Under the pieces are notes generated by a model, which saw only the letters and a program-made list of their open reading frames with translations, searched no databases and had not been told where the DNA came from. A program made the position numbers and the translations under genes. Shown piece after piece: positions 44,401 to 57,002 of a DNA stretch of 64,000 nucleotides. The stretch is from Antedon mediterranea (taxonomy: Eukaryota > Echinodermata > Crinoidea > Comatulida > Antedonidae). The stretch lies in assembly GCF_964355755.1 (NCBI RefSeq), contig NC_092679.1:7006001-7070000 (forward strand). The letters run 5' to 3'. How positions within the stretch are numbered: the first letter of the stretch is position 1; every line of letters starts with the position of its first letter.

Positions 44401-47400
44401 ATTTTAAAATAATATTTTTGTTTTGTAGCGTGAATCTGATAGCGTGTATGGGGGTAGTGACATCAATATGCAAACAACGACCCATGTTTATGAAAGATGT
44501 CATAGAAGGTTTAGAAGCTTTACATGGTAAGACATAAGTTTGAGTAAGATTTGTTGTGCAAATGTCCAGTTATACTTTCTACATTTGAGGGAAGTCTGAT
44601 TAGGCGTCATGTCCAAATGTTTCCAAACGTACAAACCGCGTCAAACGGTCACCGTTGATAGCTTGATCGTTTAACGCGTGCAACGATCGTAAAAGAGCTA
44701 ATTAAATTATGCATTTAGTATTGTACCGCCCACCGCCCATTGTAATTGTTTAGCCGTTAGACGCGCGTTGGCGTTAAACGTCGTTTGTTTTAAAATGTCT
44801 ATGTGTCATCGCCTTTAGAAGCATGGACAATACACACAAACAATATATTGTTCGCTAATTAAAATCCTATTTAAAGGTGGAAGACGTCAATTTTTGTAGC
44901 CGCCCTACGCATCAGTTATCCTAATTTGGCCGGAAACATCAGCCAACGAGACGACATCGGGCCCGTGGACCTCAGCTCACACAGAGAGAGTTCAGGCTAG
45001 CCTAGTTTCGGCGGCCTACACTATAAATTATTTAATCCTACCTTGGGTTAGCAAATTATAAAAACAACGACACCTAGGCTAGGACACCAACAAAATATAT
45101 GCAAATTAAATATATATTCCATGTTAAGATTTACCAGTCATAGGCCTTTTAAATGATTAATATATTGTGTAAAGAAAAAGGCCCGACCAGAATTTGGAGT
45201 GGGAAAAACATGCGAGTGGATCGGAGTCTGGGAACACAGTCTAGATATAAATAGAGGAAATCCAGGTACACGATCTTAATTACTGTTTTATGGTCGTCAG
45301 CAGAGCATCCACCACCCTCTAATGGACGGCCGGCCGTACTGAGTTAAAAAAATATCATGTTAGAGGTTGAGGTTAAACATCGAGTAGTATCGCGTTTCAT
45401 GCCAAAAAACCCAGGTCTGTATTAATTACGGTCTTCTGTCGGCAATATTTTTGAGCGACTTGAACGTTTTGATACTATATTTAGAATGAATGTTTTACCA
45501 TCTTTTTTGTGGGCATCGTTTCTGGATCGACGGATGTTCGATATATACAAAGATCGCATCCACAATGGATTAACGCAATCTTTTTTTTACAGTATACAGT
45601 TATTTACTTGTACTTTTCAAATTTGCGAAAGTTTTATGTCACAAAAGTGTCTGGTTTTACAGTATTATATTATGCTAGTAAATTCTAACTTAGTTAACAA
45701 ATTAAAAAATACAGCGACGACAAAGCTCAAAAGCCTTCACAAAATAAATACAAAATCAATACATTCCTTGTTTAATAAGTATAATAATTATTATTATTAA
45801 TACAACTAGGCCCTTGTGCAACGGAAAAATAGCCAATGATTTATATATTTATTTTCAAGAATATTTTACGAGGGTGGTCCATCCAGCCGAAGTTGATCAT
45901 TAGGGACCCTCACAAAATTACAATATGAGGAGACATATATAACAATAAAAATTAAATTAAAATAAATCAAATTTATAAAGATAAACAAAATAAAATAAAG
46001 CACAAAAAATAGAATAAAGCATTAAATGAATTAAATTAATGATCAGTCATCTTTTCAACGATCTAAATAAGATTACCGACCGGCAGAATTTGAAGTAAAA
46101 AGATGTGAGCGCTGTGAACAGGAGGAAAAAGAGGATGTCGCGTGACCAACATCTTGGTACGTTTTTACCTTCTTATGTTATCGGCCTGCAATCTATGAGC
46201 GCGCGAACACCGACGGTCGGCCGAGCATTCGCTGCTGCTATTTTTAGAAGACCTTTTTTTTTATCGATCGGCTACTGTAGACGTTCGCTAATGCATTTAG
46301 AAGTGAGATGTGAATAGTTCACCGGTGGCGTGGCACATCGTGTTGCTATTGTCTCAGGTGCTTAGTTCATCGTATGAACTTCCTAATGATATTTTCATTC
46401 GGCTATGTAAAAGAAAGCGACTAAAAAACATTCCAGGCCTCTGTTTATTATTAATATTAAATTATTTATTGAGGTTACAAACTTATAAACATTTTAGAAT
46501 GATGTTTGAGATCGGCACCCCCGGAATACAATTCAGCTACAAACTCTCTTAATTAAAAGGCAAACTGAAACGAATTGTTTGGGCCTGTTTGTGATGTGAC
46601 TCATCGTTAAACGACGTTCACGAAGCGATTCACAACAACGTTAAACGATTCGTAAAAATCAGTCAAGCATGTTAGTGGGCGGAACTATTACAAGCTATGC
46701 ATATTGTCCATTTTCCAAATGGTCTGACGATTTTAGAATTTTCACGCTAACGCTAAAACAAAAGAAAACGCGATTAACGCGCTTTGTCAGTTTGGACATG
46801 ACGCCTTAGTGAATATGTGTTGGAAATCTTGATATTAAATTAACAAAATCATTTTTTTTTATATTTTAAGCAAACCTGCCACCAACGTTAGCAAAGTCAC
46901 AGGTTAGCAGTGTTCGTAAAAATCTTAAACTTCACTTAATGTCGATTCTACGCCATCCATCATCGGAGACGTTTCACGCCCGTGTTATAACGCTCTTGCA
47001 AGATCTAGGTGCAAGTGACCATGAGGTATCCTATTGTTTCTAATTGTACAATATTCTCTAAAATAAGTACTCTACTAAGACGGTTAAATCATTTAATTCT
47101 GTCTCTGAAAAAGGAGTAGTTTAGTGGGTTTCTTTGGGGTTTCTTTTGAAGAAACTGAATGTTTCAATTTCTGTTTTCTAGATTTTTAAAGCAGTACCAA
47201 GGTCAGAAAATTTAAAAAGGTCACGAGGAGACGAGAACAACCATCTAACTAATAAAAAGGCAAAGGTAATATATATAAAACAAATGAATAATATATAAAA
47301 CTTTGAACTAAGCTCTGTCTACACTATCAAACAAAATTTGATATGCCCATATGTGGATACGATCACTACCATATTTTAGCTTATCATTTTTTTGTCAAAC

Positions 47401-50400
47401 TAGTTTGATAGTGTAAACAGAGCTTTAGATTGACACTAATCAGTGGTTTATGACTTTTTGATTAAGATTTTGGATGACGATGAGGGAATGGACGAAGAAG
47501 CGACAACATCAGTGCCAGTGAAACCCCCATCATCTGTGAAAGCGATCTCAAAACAAACACCATTAGATTTATTAACAGAAGAAATTAAACCTCTTTTAGA
47601 CAGTTCCGAGAATGTTGCTAATATTGTGCTTATCAGTATGGTAAGTATTATGTATACATTTTTTTTTTGCTTTCTTAATTTATTTAATATACGTACTCAA
47701 GCATGATGTAACTATATTGTATTGATTTTGTTATTAAAACTATTACATTAAATTAGAAAGTATGAGGAAAAACAGTGAAGAAAAACACCAACAAAAAGTT
47801 ACCAGAACTCACATATACCAATATATTTTAAAATTGCATTTATATTGCTATTAAAGGTAACATTGCCAGAGTCGATGCCAGCTCATTTCCAGGCAATGTA
47901 CACGCCTATAGCAGCAGCTGGTACAGATAGTCAGGTACAGCATCTGGCAAGGATGATGGCAACGCAGTTTATTCCTGCTGGTATCAAGCCTAAAAAGGTA
48001 GAAAATAAATCTAGACTATTATTTAATATTGTGTTGATGTTTACATATGTGCCACACCATAAGCTATCTTAACTTGAGCAGATTACTAGACCTTTTAGGT
48101 CAGGTGTTTAATGTAATGAAATCTATGTATGGCCGGCCAGAGAGATATTTCTGTGGCAGCTCCAATATTGTAAACCTCTCTACCAATCTGACAATGTGTT
48201 TTATTTTATTTTTATTTTAACCATATTTAATGAAGGTGATATTGTGAACTCTTTCAATTAAAGACTTTCCTTTTTCATTTATCTAACAATTTTTCCATTT
48301 CCTGTTTTAAATCTTTGTATGTACAGCATATTAATATGTGCTATATATAAGAATTAAATATTAAGCCACTATCAAACTTTATGTGATAAAAATAATTTGA
48401 TGTTCTCATATATGGACATGATGTCATATCACTACCATTTGGGCATACCACAACCGTACTTGGGCACATCACAATTTTGTTTGATAGTGTAGATAGCTTT
48501 ATTAATAAATCCAATATATAAATATATTATGTAATTTGTTATTTCTGTATCACACTTTACAGGAAATTATTAATACCGAAGCAGATGATCTTGGAATAAT
48601 GCCTACACCACGTGGTATTCCAGTGCTCGGTGAGTACGAGGATATTTACCATATTTTAAAAAAATCTCACACAATACAGTCAACTCTCTTGGAACTACAA
48701 ATTATCAATCCACAATAAAAGAGGTTGGCCCAAAAAGATATAATGAATGACTCAAAAAAGAAACGTAGTTGGTTAGAGATCTTTATCCAACTGTATGAAG
48801 TGTATGAAAACTTGTATCATTATAAAAAGTACTTACTTATTGTGCTCATTCAGGTGGGTCAAGTGGTTCGGTTGGTGACAATTTCCGGCAACCATCGCAA
48901 TTTGCAGCACCAAAGGGAGTAAAACGTATTAAACAGTTTAAGTTGGCAGATGTTACAAAACCAATTAGTACAAGCTTAGACGATAAAATGATGACAATGG
49001 CATTACAGAGAATAATAGATTCAGGGAGTAAGTATTGAGGCACCTTGAGGCTAAGGTTAGGGCTCATGCTGTGAAGGCTCCTCTGTGTAATATGCTTTTT
49101 AAAAAATGTCATACTAAAGTATTACCAATTATTTTGAGCCAACCCGATGGTTTTGGGGGAGTTGAATTTATACATGTGTAAAGTACCAAGCATAAGTAAC
49201 CTGGATAAATATTGCTCCCTGGGTAAATAATGTACCCCTGGATAAATAATGTACCCTGGATATATAATGTACCCCTGGATATATAATGTACCCCTGAATA
49301 AATAATGTACCCCTGGATAAATAATGTACCCCTGGATGAATAATGTACCCCTGGATGAATAATGTACCCCTGGATGAATAATGTACTCCTAGATAACTAA
49401 TGTACTCCTAGATAACTAATGTACCCCTGGATATATAATGTACCCTAGGATGACTAATGTACCCCTGGATAAATAATGTACCCCTGGATGACTAATGTAC
49501 CCCTGGATGACTAATGTACCCCTGGATGACTAATGTACCCCTGGATAACTAATGTACCCCTGGATGACTAATGTACCCCTGGATGACTAATGTACCCCTG
49601 GATAACTAATGTACCCTGAATGAATAATTTACCCTGAAAAAAAATAAAGTAATAAATGGTAGACTTCATTTTGATAACTTAAAATTTCAGAAAACCTTAA
49701 GGGACCAGCATTACAAGCTAGAAACAAAATGATTGTTCTTTTAACTACACAGTTTGGTGGACCATTAATAAATGGTAAGTTAAAGACTAATTTTGAGTAT
49801 GGATTTAAGAAAAATTTATTATATCAGAATAAAGTTTTATATATTACCATGTTCCTAAAATACTCCTTATTTGGAGATTTTGTTAAAAAATTGGTTAATA
49901 AAATCAACTAACACCAATTTACTTTTCAGTTTTACAGGAGTATGTTCTATCTGATCTTCGTGCCAATATTGATCTAGCATTCTCATGGTTGTACCAAGAG
50001 TATGCTAAGTACAGAGGCTATATGCTTATCCTTGGAGACGAGTCGTCCTCACTTGAGAGATATGACGCTCTTCTCTGCCGTATATTAGCAAGTTTACTAG
50101 TACGAGATGATCAAAGAGATGGGTAAGATATAATACAATGTATCATAAGCAACTAGAGAAGAGGAGTTTAAATAATGTAATGAGTACTTCACAGCAACAG
50201 TGAATGATAATGGCATTATGTCATATGTAAATCTTCCATGTTTGTGTTTGTTTGGTCAATTGTAGGCTTTTATATGAATAATGATGTGTTATCCTCCTCT
50301 TTGGATATCATTATATTTTCCTTTTACCTACCATATTATTAATAATATTATAAAATAATGTTTATATTATTATAGTGTGTTTGCAAGACTTGGATTGGAG

Positions 50401-53400
50401 TCGCCAATTATCACACCAAACGCCTTAAAGATTATAAAGAGATTTTGTGAGCATGAGGTACGATATAAGATTTGATATTTTGGGTAGAATTAGTAGGAGG
50501 ATAATTTGTGAATTACCTACGAACTAATTATCATCCGTTTGAGCATGCTGAGACATTGAGTTATTGTTCATCACTTGATTCCTCAACTTGGTTTTTGCAG
50601 ATTCTAAGTTGAAAACAAACGACACAGTTGTCGATAATCTAAGGCTTCCTAAATACAATGATATTGTGCAGAATAATGTTGTGCACCTTATGTTAACAAG
50701 ACTTTCCACTAAACATAAAGAAATGTCATTGGTTTTATATTACATTCTGCTGTCTGTGACCTTTGACACTAATTGTGCTGTGCGCTAAGTTTAATACAAA
50801 CAATATAATTTGTTTATTACAGATTCATTTTTTCGTTGGTATGAAAACTTTACGTGACATTATATTAAATCGTCCCGCCAGCATGGAGCGCTATCTCGAT
50901 AACATGCTGGAACTGACTTGGAACGAGAAGATAGAAGTACGATCACAAGCCACACAATATGTAAAAAGGTTTTATGAAAAAGCAGACATGAGACAGCATA
51001 TAGAGGTATTGGTTTACTTGCATCGACTATCTGCAATATCAGTGCAAAGTTTTTTTTTGTTTTTTTTTATTTAGGCAAATTGGCAAGGATAACCATAAGC
51101 AAATTCATTCACTATCCTTCTTAAAGGTGGCAATCCTGTTCACAAGACAAACATACACAAGATGCTCTACATAAACAAAATCTTATAAGTGGAGTTGTAA
51201 ATCATCATTAGAACAAATCCTGACATGATAGGACTAGAACCCAGGAGCCTTCGATTGGTAGCTGAGCATCATAACCACTAAGTCACAATTCCACTTTAAA
51301 GTCAACAATAAGCTCAACAATTTAATCACTGAATAAATGTTGTAAATTCAACAATGTTTACCTCATGAATTCCAGTCTTTTTCAAACTGATATTTATAAT
51401 GTGATAAATTCGTTTCAGTCTATATTTATATAAACATATTTCGTAATATTCATTACAAAATTGTATTATTTATGTTTTTTATTTATGCAGCATTTTGCCA
51501 CGACTAGTCTACAACACTTAACAGGTACCAAGCCCCCACCCAGTATGGTCATCACGTTATCAGCACCCGAGAAACGAGTGGAGGCTAATAAAACCTGGAC
51601 TGAAGAAACTGCCAAAATATGTCTTAATTTGTACCTAGCATTGCTGCCTATAAATCATAAATTAATTCATGAGTAAGTTATATTCATTTATTGGTTCTAG
51701 ATAATTTTATTTATTTATTTCAAAACCAACAGTGACCTTAAGGTTCATATATACAAGCTTAACAAAATTGAAATTTATTTTTGCCAAGAGTGGCCTACTG
51801 TATGACTTTTTTTCTTTTAGTCTCAGAGCCTTCAAGTTTTTTTCTAAACAAATATTTATGATTGAATTGTACAATTCGTTCGTAAAGGTGAATACATTGG
51901 AACACTGTCAATGTCACATTAAGTCAATGTTTAATGACTTAAAAATATCAAACTTAATTGCAGATTGGCTACGGTATACGTAGCAGCATCAGCAGTAATC
52001 AAGCGCATTGTGCTGCGTAGTCTTGAAACGCCTGTACGCGGCATGGGAATGTCGTCACCAGAACTATTAACCCTTCTAGAGACCTCGCCCAAAGGAGCTG
52101 AGACACTCATCACTAGAATGTTACATATACTTACTGATAAAGGTAATAACATGACTTTTTTAATTTAGTTGTTAAATCACATTTAATAATACTACTGTTA
52201 ACACTGTTTACTATAAACAAACCAAATCAAGATTATGTTACAACAATTTTTGTTTATATTATTTTCAGTACCCCCATCTCAAGATCTTGTCAAGCGAGTG
52301 CGTGATTTATACCAGAAACGTGTGCCTGATGTTCGTTTCTTAATACCCGTGTTAATTGGACTTGAGAAGGTATTGTTGTTTTAAAGTAGTCAATATTTAA
52401 TCTACTTACTATTTTTCAAATCTATTTTGTTTATGTCTGCAACCTCCATCTAAACTTAATTTGTTGTTTCCAGAGTGAAGTAATGTCGGCTCTACCGAAA
52501 CTGATAAAACTGAATCCAAATGTAGTTAAAGAAGTATTTCACCGATTACTGATGAGTCATCAGGAAGGAGGGCTTGGACAAAGCCCTCTTACACCTGCTG
52601 AGCTACTTGTAGCATTACACAATGTAGACATGACAAAGTGTGATATGAAATCAGTTATTAAAGGTTTGTGTTCTCATTCTTTCTAACATAAGTTATTTTA
52701 CTGATTTACAATACATGAACATTATTTCATTTGCTCATATTTCATTTTATTCCACTTTAATAATAACTAAAAAGTGGAGGAGCCTAAATAAAAGCATAGG
52801 CTGTAGTGAATAGGCTCCTCAAAACAAAAATATACAATATACTTAGGAACTCCAAACAACAACAAACTTCATATAATAATGAAGATTTTTTTTCTTAACT
52901 AATATGTTTTCTCTATCACATATTTTTAACACAAAAAAAATTTGATAAAAGTAATATAGATTTTAAAAATTATTTAATTTGATATCCAAATATGTAAATA
53001 ATAAAAAAGTATCCATTAACTTAAATTTTATTTTTTTTTCCCCACCAGCAACAAGCCTGTGTTTCAGCCAGAAAAACATTTATACCCAAGAGGTGTTAGC
53101 GGTGGTAATGCAGCAACTAATGGAGCAGACACCAATCCCAACGCTGCTCATGAGGACTGTTATACAGTCTCTCAGCATGTACCCCAGACTCATTGGCTTT
53201 GTCATGAATATCTTACAAAGGCTTATTGTTAAACAGGTTTGGAGATATCCAAAGGTTTGGGAAGGATTCATCAAGTGCTGTGAGGTTTGTTTGTTTAACC
53301 AGAGACGAGTGAAACTACTTACTTAAGTACTTTCACTCTTCCCTCGTTTAACTATTTCTCCATAAAATTATGAAAATGATACAATATTATGCTTAAGTTC

Positions 53401-55423
53401 AGGTATATCTTCTCCTTTATCTGGTCATTATTTGATGTTTTTACTTCATTTCTTTAAATTAAGATAAAAAATAATTTTGATTTATTTCAGCGAACAAAGC
53501 CCCAATCATTCCAAGTTTTACTCCAGTTACCACCAAGTCAGCTGACAGTGATGTTTGAAACCAGTCCAGATCTGCGACTTCCATTACTGGAACATGTCAA
53601 ATCATTCACACCCCATCAGGTGATTTACATTTATACCCATTCTCTTCCTCTTTGTTTTTCTTTCGTTATTTCCTTTTCATCTCAATGGGACATAGGCCCA
53701 CTCTTCTGGTTTCCATAACAAAGATTTAACTGGTAGGGTTGTTAGTCCAACACATTGAGAAGATGTTTTATACTACCATAACAATAACCAAGTAGTGCCT
53801 TGAAGCTGTGTATGGTTGTAGTGACCTTATTGTAACCACTTGGCGACTTTTTGTCTTTGTAGGACTTTACTAAATGAATTTGTTTTTGTTACATTTCAGC
53901 AAGCACACATTCCAAAGACTATAATGACAGTGCTGGAAACAGATGCAGTAGCAGCAAAGATCAAGAGAGAACAGGAGGCAATTGAACAAAAGAGGCGAGA
54001 CAAAGAAGAGGAAGAAAGGAAGAAGAAAGTCGCTGAAGAAAAGGCAAGACAGCAACGTTTATTACAAGAAAAGATTGAAAGAGAAAGGAGGATGAAGGAA
54101 GAAGAGGCAAAAGCAAAGAAGAGGAAAGAGCAGGAGGAAAAACAACTAAATGAAATTAAAGCCAAGCTTCAGTTAGATAAAGAGAAAAAAGAAAAGGATG
54201 AAATGATTAGAAAAACAAAAGAAGCGGAGCTTAAAGCTGAAGAAGAACGTTTAAAAAAAGAAAGGGACGAGAAGAGAAAAAAGCTGGAGCTTGATAAAAA
54301 AGCAAAAGATCAGAAAGAAAAGGAAACTAAAGAGAAAGAACGGAAAGAAACAGAACCAAAAGAAAAACAACACATAAAGAAAGAGATGGAAACAAATTTG
54401 GAAATTAAAGAAAAAGAGCAGAAATCACTTAAATTAAAGGAAGTTAAAAAGGAAGACAACACAGATGAAAGAGAAGAAGAAAGAGAAGCTAAAGAAAGAA
54501 AAGAAAAGGATGCAAAAGCAAGAGAAATGAAAGAGAAAGAACAGAAGGAAAAGGAAGCAAAGTTGAAAGAACAGAAAGAAAAAGCAGCAATAGAGAAAGA
54601 ACATAAAGAAATGGAAGCTAAAGAACTGAAAGAAAAGGAAGCTAAAGAACTGAAAGAAAGGGAAGCTAAAGAACTAAAAGAAAAGGAAGCTAAAGAACTG
54701 AAAGAAAAGGAAGCAAAAGTAAAGGAAATGAAAGAGAAAGAACAAAAAGAAAAGGCAGCAAAGCTGAAAGAACAGAAAGAAAAGGCAGCCAAGGTGAAAG
54801 AAGAAGAAAAGGCAGCCAAGTTGAAAGAAGAAAAAGAAAAGGCAGCCAAGGTGAAAGAAGAAGAAAAGGCAGCCAAGTTGAAAGAAGAAGAAAAGGAAGC
54901 AAAGGTGAAAGAAGAAGAAAAGGCAGCCAAGTTGAAAGAAGAAAAGGAAACCAAACTGAAAGAACAGAAAGAAAAGGAAGCAAATGAGAATCTACTTAAA
55001 ATGAAAGAAGCCAATGCAAAAGCGCAACAAGAGGAGGGAAAAAAAAAGAAAAATGACCTTGATATTACTGAACCTGGTAAAGTGAATGTACAAAATAGCA
55101 AAGAAATAAGTACAGTTGAAACAAATGAAATCATGCCTGAGGAGAAAAGCAAAGATTTAGAAAGGAAACGAAAATTGGAAGATGATAATCAAGAAACTGC
55201 TAACCAAGAAAAGAAAACAAAGATAGAAGAGAAAATAGTAGATACACACGAAGAAGGTAATAGCTCACAGGAAAATTCTAATGAAACTTTAAATGAAGAT
55301 TGTAAAGTTGTAGTTGATAGTACAAATAGCCCGGTTGCTAAAAAACAACCAAAGAAGAAAACAGCACCTGCAGCCTCACGAAGGCAAACGCGGAGTTCGC
55401 AGAGGACGGCGAAAACAGATTGA
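41329..55423 (+). CDS. SYMPK: Symplekin, mRNA 3'-end processing scaffold, with very long Lys/Glu tail
   Basis: Twenty-five in-phase exons: 41329-41430, 41911-42033, 42486-42559, 42747-42879, 43273-43379, 43501-43612, 43706-43809, 44429-44526, 46871-47025, 47182-47265, 47467-47640, 47857-47997, 48563-48629, 48854-49027, 49691-49774, 49930-50122, 50376-50457, 50823-51005, 51491-51672, 51964-52142, 52269-52369, 52474-52663, 53049-53284, 53491-53619 and 53900-55423; 1576 aa against 1274 in human. The N-terminal HEAT region ([52 protein letters not shown]) binds CPSF/SSU72 partners in the family. The symplekin C-terminal domain ([69 protein letters not shown]) is strongly conserved up to residue about 1075. 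The last exon then adds about 490 residues of Lys/Glu-rich sequence. It is a nuclear scaffold of the cleavage/polyadenylation and histone pre-mRNA machinery. Confidence 0.96.
44105..44246. mobile_element. MITE copy 4 (SYMPK intron 7)
   Basis: TTAAGCTATGTCTACACTAT at the left and TTTGATAGTGTGGACAGAGCTTTAA at the right; a full-length member of the family. Confidence 0.9.
44261..44370. mobile_element. MITE copy 5, partial (SYMPK intron 7)
   Basis: The right end TTTGATAGTGTTGACAGAGCTTTA is intact; the left end is diverged (AAGCTCATCTGTG). It sits 14 bp after copy 4. Confidence 0.7.
44603..46805. mobile_element. PIF/Harbinger-type non-autonomous transposon in SYMPK intron 8
   Basis: The 2203-bp element is flanked by TTA on both sides (44600-44602, 46806-46808), the 3-bp TWA duplication of PIF/Harbinger. 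Terminal inverted repeats start GGCGTCATGTCCAAA. Subterminal ATCGTTTAACG words recur near both ends. Internal frames up to 104 aa (45486-45800) do not resemble a Harbinger transposase or Myb-like protein. It accounts for nearly all of the 2.3-kb intron 8. Confidence 0.8.
47309..47426. mobile_element. MITE copy 6 (SYMPK intron 10)
   Basis: TAAGCTCTGTCTACACTATC at the left and AGTTTGATAGTGTAAACAGAGCTTTA at the right. It ends only 40 bp before the exon 11 acceptor. Confidence 0.9.
48361..48502. mobile_element. MITE copy 7 (SYMPK intron 12)
   Basis: The right end TTTGATAGTGTAGATAGCTTTA is present; the left end is shortened (TTAAGCCACTATCAAAC). Internal ATGGACATGATGTCATATCA matches copies 1 and 3. 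Confidence 0.8.
49202..49634 (+). repeat. Minisatellite, 19-20-bp unit CCCCTGGATGACTAATGTA
   Basis: About 21 copies in SYMPK intron 14, with a dominant early type (GGATAAATAATGTACCCCT) and a later type (GGATGACTAATGTACCCCT) showing ordered spread of variants. It starts about 175 bp after the exon 14 donor. Confidence 0.9.
51228..51296 (-). repeat. tRNA-derived SINE fragment (SYMPK intron 18)
   Basis: The minus strand reads AGTGGTTATGATGCTCAGCTA, then GGCTCCTGGGTTCTAGTCC, an A-box/B-box pair at tRNA-like spacing. Confidence 0.5.
53938..55050 (+). other. SYMPK tail: ER/K-type repeat region
   Basis: Codons here encode almost only K, E, A, L, Q, R and M. A 7-8-residue unit of the type LKEKEAKE / VKEEEKAA repeats between about 54550 and 54990. 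The alternating three- to four-residue blocks of acid and base fit a single stable alpha-helix (ER/K motif). Nucleotide repeats AAAGAAGAAGAAAAGGCAGCC show recent expansion by tandem duplication. Past 55050 the tail turns mixed-charge and ends basic ([20 protein letters not shown]). Confidence 0.8.
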
Positions 55424-55871
55424 AAAATGACCAACCGATGTGTGATATGCGCGTTCCGATTGTGGAACTGTCATGTGACCAAGGGGGAAGGTGCCATTAT
55501 GAATGATTTTAGAACAGAATGTATAATCGCCCAGTATTGAAAAACTACTCTAAAAACTGTCAATTATTTTGAGTCCTTGAATGTATGTGATGCGCCAGGC
55601 TAGTGAAGTTTTTTTAAGAATTTGGAAATTGATTGATTTTTTTCCACAATCTCCAAGATCATTGAAACAAATGCATTTACCACAAGGATGTATAGATTCC
55701 CTACTAATAATTATTTTATACCAAACAAGAGACATAAAGCTTTGATGTGTAGATATTGTTGAGGTGTGCAGGTATATTGTTTGCCTGTGATTATTATAAA
55801 ATAGCTCTTTTTATGTCTCTTGTGTAAACAAAGGGGTTGGAATGATCTTTATACTGTATACAGAATTTAGA

Positions 55872-55982
55872 AATAAAGATATGGTTTCCTTATACATAAT
55901 ACTTGTGCACTATTCATGTTATTGCATACAAATGCAACACTCTCTTTCAGTACTGGAAACGGATATTACGAGAACCAATAAA
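55872..55982 (+). terminator. SYMPK poly(A) signals
   Basis: AATAAA at 55872 and again at 55977, 450-560 bp after the stop. Confidence 0.5.
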
Positions 55983-56203
55983 ACATTTCACACAGAATTT
56001 CGGCCAGTACACCAAGTCAATCTGCAACCTATTTGACCGTTATCATTAGCACAGACTCCTGACTTTTGATATTTTTTTCTTTGCTGTGTACAATTGTCAT
56101 GAGTGTTATTTTGTATCACCATCTAATTATTACTCGATGGTATCACAGTGTCTTTATATCAAACGGAAATGAACAACAACCACTTGGCTACTTTTGTCTA
56201 AAC

Positions 56204-57002
56204 TTTATTTTTTAATTCCAATAATTATTGACAAATATACACAAGGAGAAACCTTAATTAATATGTGAAAATAATAACCCTAAGAATACATCTTGACTGT
56301 AACTTAATAAAATAAGATTAAGATACTGTAAATCTTTAAACAAAGGAGGTAGACACCATAGGAAAAGCCTGCAGTCTACGTTAAAAAAAAAAAAAACTTC
56401 AGAATTGTCTAACTTGGAATTTGAATACTTGTGCGGAAGATATTTAAATTCAAATTCTGAACACATAACCAATGAAAAGGTCAAGAAATATCACATGATT
56501 AAACAGAACATTTTTACATATTAGTTACATGGGAAAAATATACTGTGCTTTCTATCTTGGTAACAATTATAAATAATAACACACTAATGTAAACCAATTA
56601 AGTTTTTCTCTCTACCTTTTAAATATCTATACACTACTGAATTGGTTTAGTACCTTTTTAATAGGGAGCTTTCTGTTTGCGATGAGCAAAGTAGGCTATG
56701 TAATGTAGGTCCAGATGACGACTAACTAATTGACCTGACCTAGCTTGTTCATCGCAAATCAAGATGTCTCTATATGTTTATGCTGGAGGGAAACTAAGGT
56801 AACGATGAAATATGCCCATCTTTTCACTGTGAAATATTGGTCTTGTTGGTGCAACTATGCAATAGTTTATGTTGCTATTTAAATTTGCATCATTTTAACT
56901 CAAGATTGTAAATAGTAACGATTAAGCAAAATTCTATCGGAATTTTCAAACCGATACTGAAAGATTGAAAGTCCAGTAGAGTGATTGCTTAACTGCTTGT
57001 AT
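56204..57002 (-). other. DPY30 3' UTR with poly(A) signal
   Basis: No frame is supported. A minus-strand AATAAA (TTTATT at 56204-56209) lies about 800 bp past the DPY30 stop. The ends of SYMPK and DPY30 face each other with about 220 bp between their candidate poly(A) signals. Confidence 0.45.

Noticed and set aside
45486-45800. 104-aa frame inside the Harbinger-like element
   Set aside because: No transposase or DNA-binding motif, and the composition looks random.
49202-49634. CRISPR-like or coding repeat
   Set aside because: No spacers, frequent stops (TAA, TGA) in all frames, and placement between phase-matched SYMPK exons.
54310-55152. A 280-aa Ser/Phe-rich frame on the minus strand
   Set aside because: It is the antisense of the Lys/Glu-rich SYMPK tail; AAG/GAA codons read backwards as CTT/TTC. 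The sense strand continues a conserved gene in phase.
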